Assembly (NCBI RefSeq): GCF_013044505.1
Contig: NZ_JABERD010000108.1
Coordinates: 1-32,248 of the forward strand
Origin: Streptomyces sp. S3(2020)
GTDB taxonomy: Bacteria; Actinomycetota; Actinomycetes; Streptomycetales; Streptomycetaceae
Length of the DNA: 32,248 nucleotides
Direction: 5' to 3'
Position numbers and translations under genes: made by a program. Under the pieces are notes generated by a model. That model was not told the DNA's origin. It saw only the letters and a list, made by a program, of their open reading frames with translations, and ran no database searches. Each line of letters starts with the position of its first letter. Position 1 is the stretch's first letter. Below are positions 23,510 to 29,950 of this stretch, piece by piece.

Positions 23510-23539
23510 AACCTCCTGGTCGGCCGACCAGTTGAGGTT
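23510..23539. promoter_or_regulatory. nested palindrome between the membrane-protein copies
   Basis: CTGGTCGGCCGACCAG (23516-23531) is a perfect 16-bp palindrome flanked by AACCTC and GAGGTT arms, followed by TTTT. It could be an operator for copy 2 or a second terminator. It lies about 145 bases upstream of the copy 2 start. Confidence 0.4.
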
Positions 23540-23682
23540 TTCGGCGGATGCACACGGACCGGGTGCTGTACAAGCCAGTCCGGGCGCCCTCTGCCGCCCC
23601 GGATCTCTCTCCCGGAGCCGGGCTGCGGCGATGAGATCAGAAACCCAGAGCGAGCCGAACGCGGCCGCTGAGGAGGGAGAGT

Positions 23683-23931
23683 GTGAGGTATAGCTTTTGC
23701 GCTAGAGATGTCGTAGGACCTGACGACGTCACCTTCTCCCATGTGTGGCTCAGTGGCGGTTTCCTGCTTTTCGGGGTTATCGCGTTGGTCTACCACGTCT
23801 GGCTTCTCAGGAAGACCGAGGAGCGCAGCTTTACACAGGGCTTCGTAGTGGCCTGGGGCGCCACCATCTATCTGGGCCTGACCCTGTACGCATTCGTCTG
23901 GACCTTGGTGCACGCGATAGACAACAGCTAA
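23683..23931 (+). CDS. two-helix membrane protein, copy 2, 82 aa
   Basis: Paralogue of the gene at 23172 with the same length, topology and conserved blocks (RDVVGPDDVTFSHVW, GGFLLFGVIALVYHVWLL, ERSFTQG, VHAIDNS). GTG start with a GGAGGGAGAG ribosome site. The IS630 element is inserted at a TA that formed part of the stop. Before insertion the end read AGC-TAG-AAG; now it reads AGC-TAA using the element's first base. The coding sequence is therefore complete, but any downstream co-transcribed gene is separated from it. Confidence 0.8.
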   Translation: MRYSFCARDVVGPDDVTFSHVWLSGGFLLFGVIALVYHVWLLRKTEERSFTQGFVVAWGATIYLGLTLYAFVWTLVHAIDNS

Positions 23932-25063
23932 GCGGCTTGGGTGAAGTTCCTTGCTGAAGCTCGGAGCCGGTTTCGTTGCTGGGTCATGGCCTGGTCGACG
24001 GCGGCGCCGAGGGAGTCGGTGGTGGTCTGGGCCCGCTGCGGGTAGTCCTCGTACTTCGCCTGCCGCCAGACCAGCTCGATGTCGTTCAACTCCGGGCTGT
24101 ATGGCGGTAGATAGAACAGCTCCACCCCGATCTTCGCCAGTTGACGGCGGCGGCCCTTGAACGCCTTGGCCACGTGCGCCGAGGCGTTGTCCAGCACCAC
24201 CGTGCACGGCCTGCGCCGTTCCCAGACCGGCATCACATCGATGCCGAGGCCGTCGGCGGCCAGGTCGAGCACGGCTGAGCCACCGCCCAGGCCCGCCAGG
24301 TGCACGCAGACGAACTCCAGCAGCGTCCCCGCGTCGATCTTCCCGCAGGTGCGCTGCCACAGGAGGTCCGGCTCAACGCCGACGATCTTGGCGCCGAGTA
24401 CGTTGACCCGGCGGTTTCTGGTGTCCTCACGCGGCACCACCGCTCGTCGGCCGATGCGTGACCAGGTGTAGCCGGTGGGCATCGTCGGGGCGAAGCCGGA
24501 CTCGTCCAGGAAGATCAGGTCGCGTTCTCCGGCGCGTGCGGCCTGCCGCAAGGCCGCAAGTCCTCCAGCTGGGCCCGGGCGGCCTGCTGGAGGACGGGGT
24601 CGGCCTTGTGCCGCACGCTGTCGCGGGTGCGCTTCCAGCGGAAACCCTCGCGGTGCAGCAGCTCGCACAGCCAGTCCGCAGAGATCTCCACCCCGCGCTC
24701 GACTCGCAGCCAGTCGCACAGGGCCGGCGCACTCCACGTGATCCCCGCCTCGGCGGAGACATCGAGCAACTCGGCCAGCGCGGCCCGGTCGTCCGGCCCC
24801 AGAAGCCTTGCCGGACGGCCCGGTCGAGGTGCATCGGGCAGCGCCGCGATCCCGCCGCCCGCGAAGCGATGGACAGCGGCACGGACCGTGACCGGATGGC
24901 ACTCCAACAAGTCGGCGACCTCGGATACGGGCCTGCCGCGGTCCAGGAAACGGATGCACTCGGCACGCTGGCGCGTATAGGCGGTCAAGTCCCTACGGCT
25001 CAACAGCGCATGCAGGTCACGGCGCTGATCGTCGGTCAACTCAACGCGGAGGCTCCTCTGCAT
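23928..25063 (-). CDS. IS630-family transposase in two frames
   Basis: The first frame (25063 to about 24554) has MQRSLRVELTDDQRRDLHAL and the HTH PVSEVADLLECHPVTVRAAV. The second (to 23928) has the DDE core: RDLIFLDESGFAPTMPTGYT, TVVLDNASAHVAKAFKG and the glutamate in LNDIELVWRQAKYEDYP. A -1 shift near 24552-24557, in TTGCGGCCTTGCGG, joins LEDLR to ALRQAARAGE. This may be programmed, as in some IS630 elements, or a mutation. The ATG at 25063 has a GGGAGGGAC ribosome site. The stop TAG lies partly in the flanking TA, overlapping the stop of the membrane-protein gene on the other strand. Confidence 0.85.
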
Positions 25064-25118
25064 GACGTCCCTCCCCACGGGACGCCTGCCCAACGCAACC
25101 AACTTCACCCGCTCCGCT
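23931..25118 (-). mobile_element. IS630-family insertion sequence with TA target duplication
   Basis: 1188 bp. Inverted repeats AGCGG-CTT-GGGTGAAGTT on the left and, read inward, AGCGG-AGC-GGGTGAAGTT on the right. A TA dinucleotide flanks both ends (23929-23930 and 25119-25120), the mark of IS630/mariner insertion. Clean ends and duplication imply a recent event. Confidence 0.9.
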
Positions 25119-25331
25119 TAGAAGAGCACTGGCGGTGTGCGGCTGCTCTGGCCCCCGTCTGCGCGCCTGAGACGTGATAGCTCGGCAGAACCACGGGCAA
25201 TCGTGTCAACACGAGGAACGTGCCCATAAAGCCACATGGGGCCTGCGGTGAGGTACGTAGTGAGTGGGCCTTGGTTGTCGGCGGGGCGTAATTCTCAGCC
25301 GAGTGTCAGTGCGCGGGCCTAGGGTTTGACC

Positions 25332-26240
25332 ATGTTCATGCGCGACCGCAGGCGGCGCGATCCGAAGATAGCGGATCCCCAACCGCCCATTGGTGAGGCC
25401 CTCAAAGAGGGTGTCCCTGCCTACCTTGAGACGCCCCTGAGGCAGTGGATTTGGGGCATTTTCGGTGATGACGAGGAGAACGCGCAGAGGGTCGCGCTGG
25501 ACCTGCGGCTGACGGTGCCCCCTGGGCGCATGTACTCACCTGCGCGATTCCTGACCGAGGGGACGTCCCGACACCAGTTGATCGACGTCATCGACTCAAT
25601 GCTTCGCCTGAGTGCGCCAGCGCCGTCGGATGTGCAGCCCTTCCCGAGCGGCGGCCGACGCAGCTATCTCGGGATCTACGGCCCTAGCTGGCGTGATACG
25701 AGCATTGCGGCTCTGCAAGAGATGCTGACCCTCGGGGGCTCCGCTTACCGCGTGAACGAAGCCCGCACTGGCCTGGAACGACGTGTTGACGAAACCGTGC
25801 AACGAGCCGCTGGCAGTGCATTGTCCGCGGCTCGAACCCAGACGACAGGGTCAGCTGCCGAGCATCTGGCGAAAGCCTGGCAGTGCGCGTACGGACGCGA
25901 TCCAGATCCGTCCAAGGCGTACAGCGAAGCGATCAAAGCGGTGGAGTCTGTCTCTCAAGCCCTGATCGAGCCGAAGAACTCCAAGGCGACTCTCGGGACG
26001 ATGCTGAAGGTGATCGGCCATTCGCCGCAGCGCTTTGCCACGGCGATCTCCGCTACCAACGGAGAGGACATCGTCCTTGTGGCAGACATGATGCGGCGCC
26101 TATGGCAGGGCCAGACGTCTCGGCACGGTTCGCAGAACCCCACCCGGCTCGAAACACAGCAGGAAGCAGAGATGGCGGTACACCTGGCCGCCATCCTCGT
26201 GCAGTGGTTCGCCGCCGGACTGGTCAGTCGTACGCCGTAG
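25332..26240 (+). CDS. Abi/HEPN-like protein, 302 aa
   Basis: The C-terminal half (from about residue 175) reads AEHLAKAWQCAYGRDPDPSK, AYSEAIKAVESVSQALIEPK, ATLGTMLKVIGHSP and ends in a helix, EAEMAVHLAAILVQWF. This matches the C-terminal helical domain of abortive-infection proteins (AbiJ/HEPN type). An RHG triplet near residues 264-266 (TSRHGSQNP) sits where HEPN proteins carry R/H catalytic residues. The N-terminal 170 residues contain a tryptophan-rich segment, LRQWIWGIFGDDEENAQRV, without a known match. It is probably an RNA-acting defence protein; immunity is inferred. The ATG at 25332 has AGGG upstream. It lies just past the IS630 end and converges with the next gene by 17 bases. Confidence 0.7.
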   Translation: MFMRDRRRRDPKIADPQPPIGEALKEGVPAYLETPLRQWIWGIFGDDEENAQRVALDLRLTVPPGRMYSPARFLTEGTSRHQLIDVIDSMLRLSAPAPSDVQPFPSGGRRSYLGIYGPSWRDTSIAALQEMLTLGGSAYRVNEARTGLERRVDETVQRAAGSALSAARTQTTGSAAEHLAKAWQCAYGRDPDPSKAYSEAIKAVESVSQALIEPKNSKATLGTMLKVIGHSPQRFATAISATNGEDIVLVADMMRRLWQGQTSRHGSQNPTRLETQQEAEMAVHLAAILVQWFAAGLVSRTP

Positions 26241-26466
26241 CGATCTGTGCGGGGAGCCCTTGCTCCTGTGGGCGAGTGTTGGTGTAGCGCACGCGTGCGT
26301 CCCACTGTGCTTTCGCGTCGGCCATGCACCACGAGCACAGCGGCGAGCCGCCGTTGCCGTACCGGTGGGTTTTGCGCTGGCAGCCGGCGCACAGGCCGAC
26401 GTGGTTGCCGGAGTAGACCAGCGCGGAGGGGTCGGGTTCGGAGACCGGCGGGGGAGTGGTGGTCAT
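26224..26466 (-). CDS. small zinc-finger protein, 80 aa
   Basis: Two CxxC pairs (LCAGCQRK and LCSWCMAD) with an intervening HRYGNGG suggest one zinc site. The N-terminus MTTTPPPVSEPDPSALVYSG is disordered. Such small proteins accompany DUF6233 genes in Streptomyces mobile elements. The ATG at 26466 has an AGGAA ribosome site. It is 78 bases downstream of the DUF6233 gene on the same strand and likely in its operon. Confidence 0.65.
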   Translation of the reverse strand: MTTTPPPVSEPDPSALVYSGNHVGLCAGCQRKTHRYGNGGSPLCSWCMADAKAQWDARVRYTNTRPQEQGLPAQIATAYD

Positions 26467-26544
26467 CGGGCGGGTTCCTGTTCCGGGTGATGGGGGTGAA
26501 TCACCGTGAACGCAGCATAACGACCATGCGGTACAGGTGTTCGA

Positions 26545-26922
26545 TCAGCGCGCCGGGGCGGAGGGCGTGAGCGTGCGGGCGGATAAGTCGAGGATGTGCA
26601 GCCGGACGTCGGGCCGGCAGTGGCCGCACCCGGGCAGCCCGGCCGCGAGGAGCCGGCGGGCTTCGCCGCGGCCGACGGCGCGGCGGCGCTTGCCCGCCAT
26701 GTGGCAGTCGCCGACGTGGATCTGGACGGGCGGGCGGCCGTCTCCGATGCCGAGCTCCACGATCCACTCCGGCGGCGTCGGCCGGTTGCGGCGGCCGTGC
26801 TCCTGCTCGCGCTGGCGCTGCTGGACGGCTGCGATCTTCGCGTCGATGCGCTGCAACCAGAAGGCGTGCCAGATCCGCAGTGTCTCCAGCCGGGCAGGAT
26901 CCTCCGGCAAATCATCGAACAT
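26545..26922 (-). CDS. DUF6233-like protein, 125 aa
   Basis: Begins MFDDLPEDPARLETLRIWHA, followed by a long charged coiled coil, DAKIAAVQQRQREQEHGRRN. The family signature follows: PPEWIVELGIGDGRPPVQIH, VGDCHMAGKRRRAVGRGEAR and a CGHCRPDVRLHILDL end with a CxxC. Proteins of this type are common on Streptomyces integrative elements; the role is unknown. The ATG at 26922 lacks a ribosome site. A TAGAAT -10 ends seven bases before it, pointing to a leaderless transcript, and an SOS-box-like palindrome covers the start. Confidence 0.75.
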   Translation of the reverse strand: MFDDLPEDPARLETLRIWHAFWLQRIDAKIAAVQQRQREQEHGRRNRPTPPEWIVELGIGDGRPPVQIHVGDCHMAGKRRRAVGRGEARRLLAAGLPGCGHCRPDVRLHILDLSARTLTPSAPAR

Positions 26923-26931
26923 ATATTCGAT
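26914..26931. promoter_or_regulatory. SOS-box-like palindrome over a leaderless start
   Basis: ATCGAACATATATTCGAT is an 18-bp near-perfect inverted repeat containing CGAAC-ATAT-ATTCG, one base from the actinobacterial LexA consensus CGAACnnnnGTTCG. On the minus strand it overlaps the ATG at 26922. A -10 (TAGAAT, 26930-26935) and a -35-like GCGACA (26954-26959) with an 18-base spacer lie upstream. Binding here would block transcription initiation. A LexA-type DNA-binding protein is encoded 320 bases away. Confidence 0.55.
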
Positions 26932-26995
26932 TCTATGTGCAAGCTCTCCAGGGTGTCGCTTGCGCAAGAAATCGAACAGATGTCTCAATGGGGGG

Positions 26996-27247
26996 ATGGA
27001 ACGCGTAGACCTCCCCGACCTTCCTGACGACTTGGTGTGCCTGCAAGCGGACTGGTACCGCACCTATGACGCGCTCGCCGTGCCGCGTCCGGCCCGGGCG
27101 ACGGTGCTGCGCCGCCGCCTTTACGTGTTGTCGGTCCGGCTGCGCTGGCACCCGTACTGGTCGCATACCGCCGTCGCGGTGCCCGCGGCCCGCGCGGAAC
27201 TGCGCCGCCAGGGCCGGGAACTGTGGGTGCTGGAGGGTGCCCGGTGA
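26996..27247 (+). CDS. hypothetical small mobile-element protein, 83 aa
   Basis: MERVDLPDLPDDLVCLQADW, then TVLRRRLYVLSVRLRWHPYW and a basic end, RAELRRQGRELWVLEGAR. I recall short proteins of this pattern in Streptomyces integrative elements; no function is known. The ATG at 26996 directly follows a G6 run that is too close for an ideal ribosome site. The stop overlaps the GTG of the LexA-like gene (GTGA), and it is divergent from the DUF6233 gene. A CTTGCGCAAG palindrome at 26959-26968 lies upstream. Confidence 0.65.
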   Translation: MERVDLPDLPDDLVCLQADWYRTYDALAVPRPARATVLRRRLYVLSVRLRWHPYWSHTAVAVPAARAELRRQGRELWVLEGAR

Positions 27248-27468
27248 ACCGCCGGCCGGAGCATCTGACCGAGCGTGAGGAAGAGATCCTGTCGCGGATC
27301 CGCCGCTCGATCGCTGATCGCGGGGAAGGGCTGTCGGTGCGCGAGCTGGGGGCGGCGGTGGGGCTGAGCAGCACGGCGTCGGTGGTCTACCACTTGAAGA
27401 ACCTGGAACTGCGGGGCGCCCTGGTCCGCGACGGCCGTGGCTGGCGTACCTGCCGGCTGCCCCGCTAG
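27244..27468 (+). CDS. stand-alone LexA-type winged-helix protein, 74 aa
   Basis: VNRRPEHLTEREEEILSRIR, then RELGAAVGLSSTASVVYHLK and NLELRGALVRDGRGWRTC match the LexA N-terminal DNA-binding domain: helix-turn-helix with the AAVGLSSTASVVYHL recognition helix, then the wing. The peptidase/dimerisation half of LexA (about 130 residues with the Ala-Gly cleavage site and Ser/Lys dyad) is absent and the protein ends cleanly, so it cannot self-cleave. Translation is coupled to the 83-aa gene. It likely binds LexA-like sites such as the one at 26914-26931 as a competitor or constant repressor; that is inference. Confidence 0.8.
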   Translation: MNRRPEHLTEREEEILSRIRRSIADRGEGLSVRELGAAVGLSSTASVVYHLKNLELRGALVRDGRGWRTCRLPR

Positions 27469-27952
27469 GCAACCGTCCCGAACAGCGGCACGCCGTTGGT
27501 CCCGTCTTCGGCTGCGCCGCCTACCCCGCGGGCAGCACCGGGTCGTTGAGCGGTGCGGCGCGCATCGGTTCGGGCAGCGACCAGACAGGCGAGGGCGAAG
27601 ACATGCTCAACGCCTTCCACGTTCAGGAGCAGTTCCGGCACAAGCCCTTCGGACGGCCGCGCTCCCGCTGCCGCGGGGCGGTGGCGATGGGCTGGTGCGC
27701 AAGGCTGCGGTGCTCGGTTGCGCACACTCCGGCCTGGCTGCGCACTGCTGTGGCCTGCGGTGGTTGGGCTTGTGGTCGGGCCTGCGCATTCCGTGGTCGG
27801 GGTTGTGGTCGGGGTCTGCGCACCCCGCGTGGTCGCTGTTTCGGTCGGGGGTGCGCTGGTGCTGTGCACTGCGGGTGGTGAGCGGCGTGTTGCGCAAGCC
27901 CGGCTGTTGCGCAGGTGTGTAGGGCCTTCGCTCCTTGCGGGCTGACGGATAA
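27469..27952. other. non-coding, repeat-rich GC-skewed stretch
   Basis: No convincing gene. From 27765 to 27890 the plus strand repeats variants of GTGGTCGGGG. On the minus strand a short frame near 27560-27650 (LVPELLLNVEGVEHVFALAC, then LVAARTDARR) looks protein-like and may be the remains of a gene, but has no start and an unconvincing surround. Confidence 0.35.
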
Positions 27953-27991
27953 CCGGTGGGGGAAGAGGACTACGCCGTCTTCCCCCACCGG
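27953..27991 (-). terminator. terminator hairpin of the second lectin gene
   Basis: Perfect 14-bp stem CCGGTGGGGGAAGA/TCTTCCCCCACCGG with an 11-base loop, eight bases past the lectin stop on the minus strand. Confidence 0.8.
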
Positions 27992-27998
27992 AGCCTCG

Positions 27999-28574
27999 TC
28001 AGTAACCCGACTTCCATTTCTGGTAGCCTCCACCGTTCGGCGGGAGGAGATAGACGTCACCGTTGGCGTTGCTGTCCAGGCGTATCGCGTCATGCGTGCC
28101 GTTGGCCAGCTCGACCTGGTCCCAGCTCGTGCCTACGCCGGCCCACAGCTGGGTGGGCCGTTCGGGGTCGCAGGCGGCGAGGGAGACGCTGAGGTCGCTG
28201 TGGTTCAGGGTCAGACACCAGCCGCTCCAGGGATTTTTGATCCATACGTAGTCGTACGTGCTGGTACCTCGGTAGACCAAGGCCCACTGCTGGCGGACAG
28301 ATCCACTGCATCCGTCGGTGATCACGCTGGTTGAGATGCCGTTGAGCGACAGGCAGCGGCCGGTCGCCCAGTTGCGCAGGAGGTCCGTCTTGATCACGTC
28401 TCCAGGGCTCAACGCGGACGCGGAGCCGGCGTTCAGGAACACCAACCCCATGGACATGGCCACAGCGAGGACCGCCGTCCGTACGCGGCGAGCGAGGCTC
28501 CATCTGTCTGGAGTCCGGGTGCGTGACGACGTACCGTCCACGCCCCCCGCGTTCGGCTTTTCCGCGAGCGTCAT
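27999..28574 (-). CDS. secreted ricin-type lectin with actinohivin-like last repeat, 191 aa
   Basis: An extended N-terminus precedes the signal peptide core TAVLAVAMSMGLVFLNAGSA, with likely cleavage after ASA near residue 54. The mature part is a ricin-type trefoil. Repeat 1 has ATGRCLSLNG and ends RQQW, repeat 2 has GWCLTLNHSDLS and ends TQLW, and repeat 3 reads RLDSNANGDVYLLPPNGGGY followed by QKW. Repeat 3 matches the LDSN-x2-G-x-VY-x-LP-x-NGG-x-YQ-W signature of actinohivin, the mannan-binding anti-HIV lectin. Repeats 1 and 2 are of ordinary type. The ATG at 28574 has a GGGAG ribosome site. No catalytic domain. It is only distantly similar to the lectin at 21007. Confidence 0.88.
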   Translation of the reverse strand: MTLAEKPNAGGVDGTSSRTRTPDRWSLARRVRTAVLAVAMSMGLVFLNAGSASALSPGDVIKTDLLRNWATGRCLSLNGISTSVITDGCSGSVRQQWALVYRGTSTYDYVWIKNPWSGWCLTLNHSDLSVSLAACDPERPTQLWAGVGTSWDQVELANGTHDAIRLDSNANGDVYLLPPNGGGYQKWKSGY

Positions 28575-28854
28575 GCTTCACTCCCTTGTCTTAGGCCTAC
28601 ACAGGTCCCGTGCCGCAGGCCTGGGATGCCTCCCACCGCCTGCAGACCCTCAAGGACTCGACAACTGCTCTTCAGGGCATGGCTGTTGCCCTCGTTCCGC
28701 AGTTGTCCCAGCCGCAGCTAAGCATCCGTTGCTTGGCTGCTTGTTGTTGCGATGTTGTCGGCGGATTGCGAACGGCACGCACGCCACGATGGCGGAGGTA
28801 GAGGACGGGAACGGTCCTGTACTACGGCGAGAGGCGATTCAGGAACACAGGCAT
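28575..28854. other. intergenic region with a possible gene scrap
   Basis: It should contain the promoter of the minus-strand lectin gene. On the plus strand 28610-28700 reads MPQAWDASHRLQTLKDSTTA followed by LQGMAVALVPQL, a helical pattern that might be the start of a lost gene, but it degenerates after about 35 codons. No RNA gene is seen. Confidence 0.3.
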
Positions 28855-29745
28855 TCAGTCCATCCAGCTGATGGTGTGGTCGGGATCGTGGACCGTATGC
28901 CATACGGGTGCTGAAGGCCCGTCTCGGAGCAGGTCGGTCAGCGGGGCCATCAGGATGCGCACCTGCTGGGTGAAGGGCGCCGGTACCAGCTTCCGGGCGG
29001 TGGCTTGGAGGGCGTGGATGCGGTTGTTGATGCCGGCGGGGCCGGTGCCGTCCAGGACGAACAGCAGGCGGGGGAAGAGCGGGTAGCGTCGGCGCCAGTT
29101 CTCCTCCGGCGGCTGCTCCATGGCCCGTCGGGTCCCGGGCGCCGGCGTGGGAATGTACTCGTACAGCCGGGCGTAGGCGGTGAGTTTCGCGGCCAGGCGC
29201 TCGGGCCCCATGGTGGCCCGGTCCACCTCGACGAATGCCCGCAGCATCGACCAGCTCGCACCGTTCTGCTTGCTGCGCCGGTAGTAGAGCAGGGCATCGG
29301 GGATGACGGCCTCCCCGCTCCCGAGGGGGTGGTAGACCTCGGGGATCCAGTCCAGCGGCGCACATACGTCCCCGCGGCCACGCGCGTCCTGGAGGAAGGC
29401 GAGGCCGGTCTCGGTCACCGTCAGCGCATGCCCGACCCGTAGCCGTGCGGCGGTGCGGTCACCGATCAGCCGCGGCGGTTGCACCTCCCGCAGCTCCGGC
29501 CACTCCGAAGCGACCTGTACCCCGTACTGGGTGGCGAACCACACCCGCGTACGCCCCGCCTGAGGCAGCGTGATCCGCTCGATGAGCCCTTCATCGCGCA
29601 GCTTGGCCAGCCGGCGCCGGGTCTGCTCGATCCGCACCTCCGGCGCGATCAGCAGATGCATCTGCTCCGTCGTGGTCATCCGGTACTGCGCCAGCACTGC
29701 CAACGCCAGCCGGTCCCCGCCACCTGCGTCCACGTTCAGCATCAC
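28855..29745 (-). CDS. replication-relaxation family protein, 296 aa
   Basis: A winged-helix N-terminus (ALAVLAQYRMTTTEQMHLLI, then RRRLAKLRDEGLIERITLPQ) is followed by the Replic_Relax core: VGHALTVTETGLAFLQDAR, DWIPEVYHPLGSGEAVIPDA and FVEVDRATMGPERLAAKLTA, with acidic residues spaced as in nuclease-like folds. Members are found on actinobacterial plasmids and integrative elements and were named for a link to plasmid replication. The GTG at 29745 is chosen for its AGGAGG site at eight bases; ATG at 29742 is equally possible. It lies downstream of the NACHT gene on the same strand, with a 205-base gap. Confidence 0.8.
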   Translation of the reverse strand: MMLNVDAGGGDRLALAVLAQYRMTTTEQMHLLIAPEVRIEQTRRRLAKLRDEGLIERITLPQAGRTRVWFATQYGVQVASEWPELREVQPPRLIGDRTAARLRVGHALTVTETGLAFLQDARGRGDVCAPLDWIPEVYHPLGSGEAVIPDALLYYRRSKQNGASWSMLRAFVEVDRATMGPERLAAKLTAYARLYEYIPTPAPGTRRAMEQPPEENWRRRYPLFPRLLFVLDGTGPAGINNRIHALQATARKLVPAPFTQQVRILMAPLTDLLRDGPSAPVWHTVHDPDHTISWMD

Positions 29746-29950
29746 CCGGAGGTCCTCCTGTACGAGACGGCACCACCGGCGGCGCCGCGCATACGAGACA
29801 GGCCAGCAGCCGGCCCCGACCGAAACGCCGACCACCAGGGCCCGACCAGCGTCACGATGCGATAACCCCACCCCCGACCACGCCCACAACCCCACCCACG
29901 GACGGAGTTGGGCTACGTGGTGACTTCCAGCGGTGCGACGCCCCCTGTGG

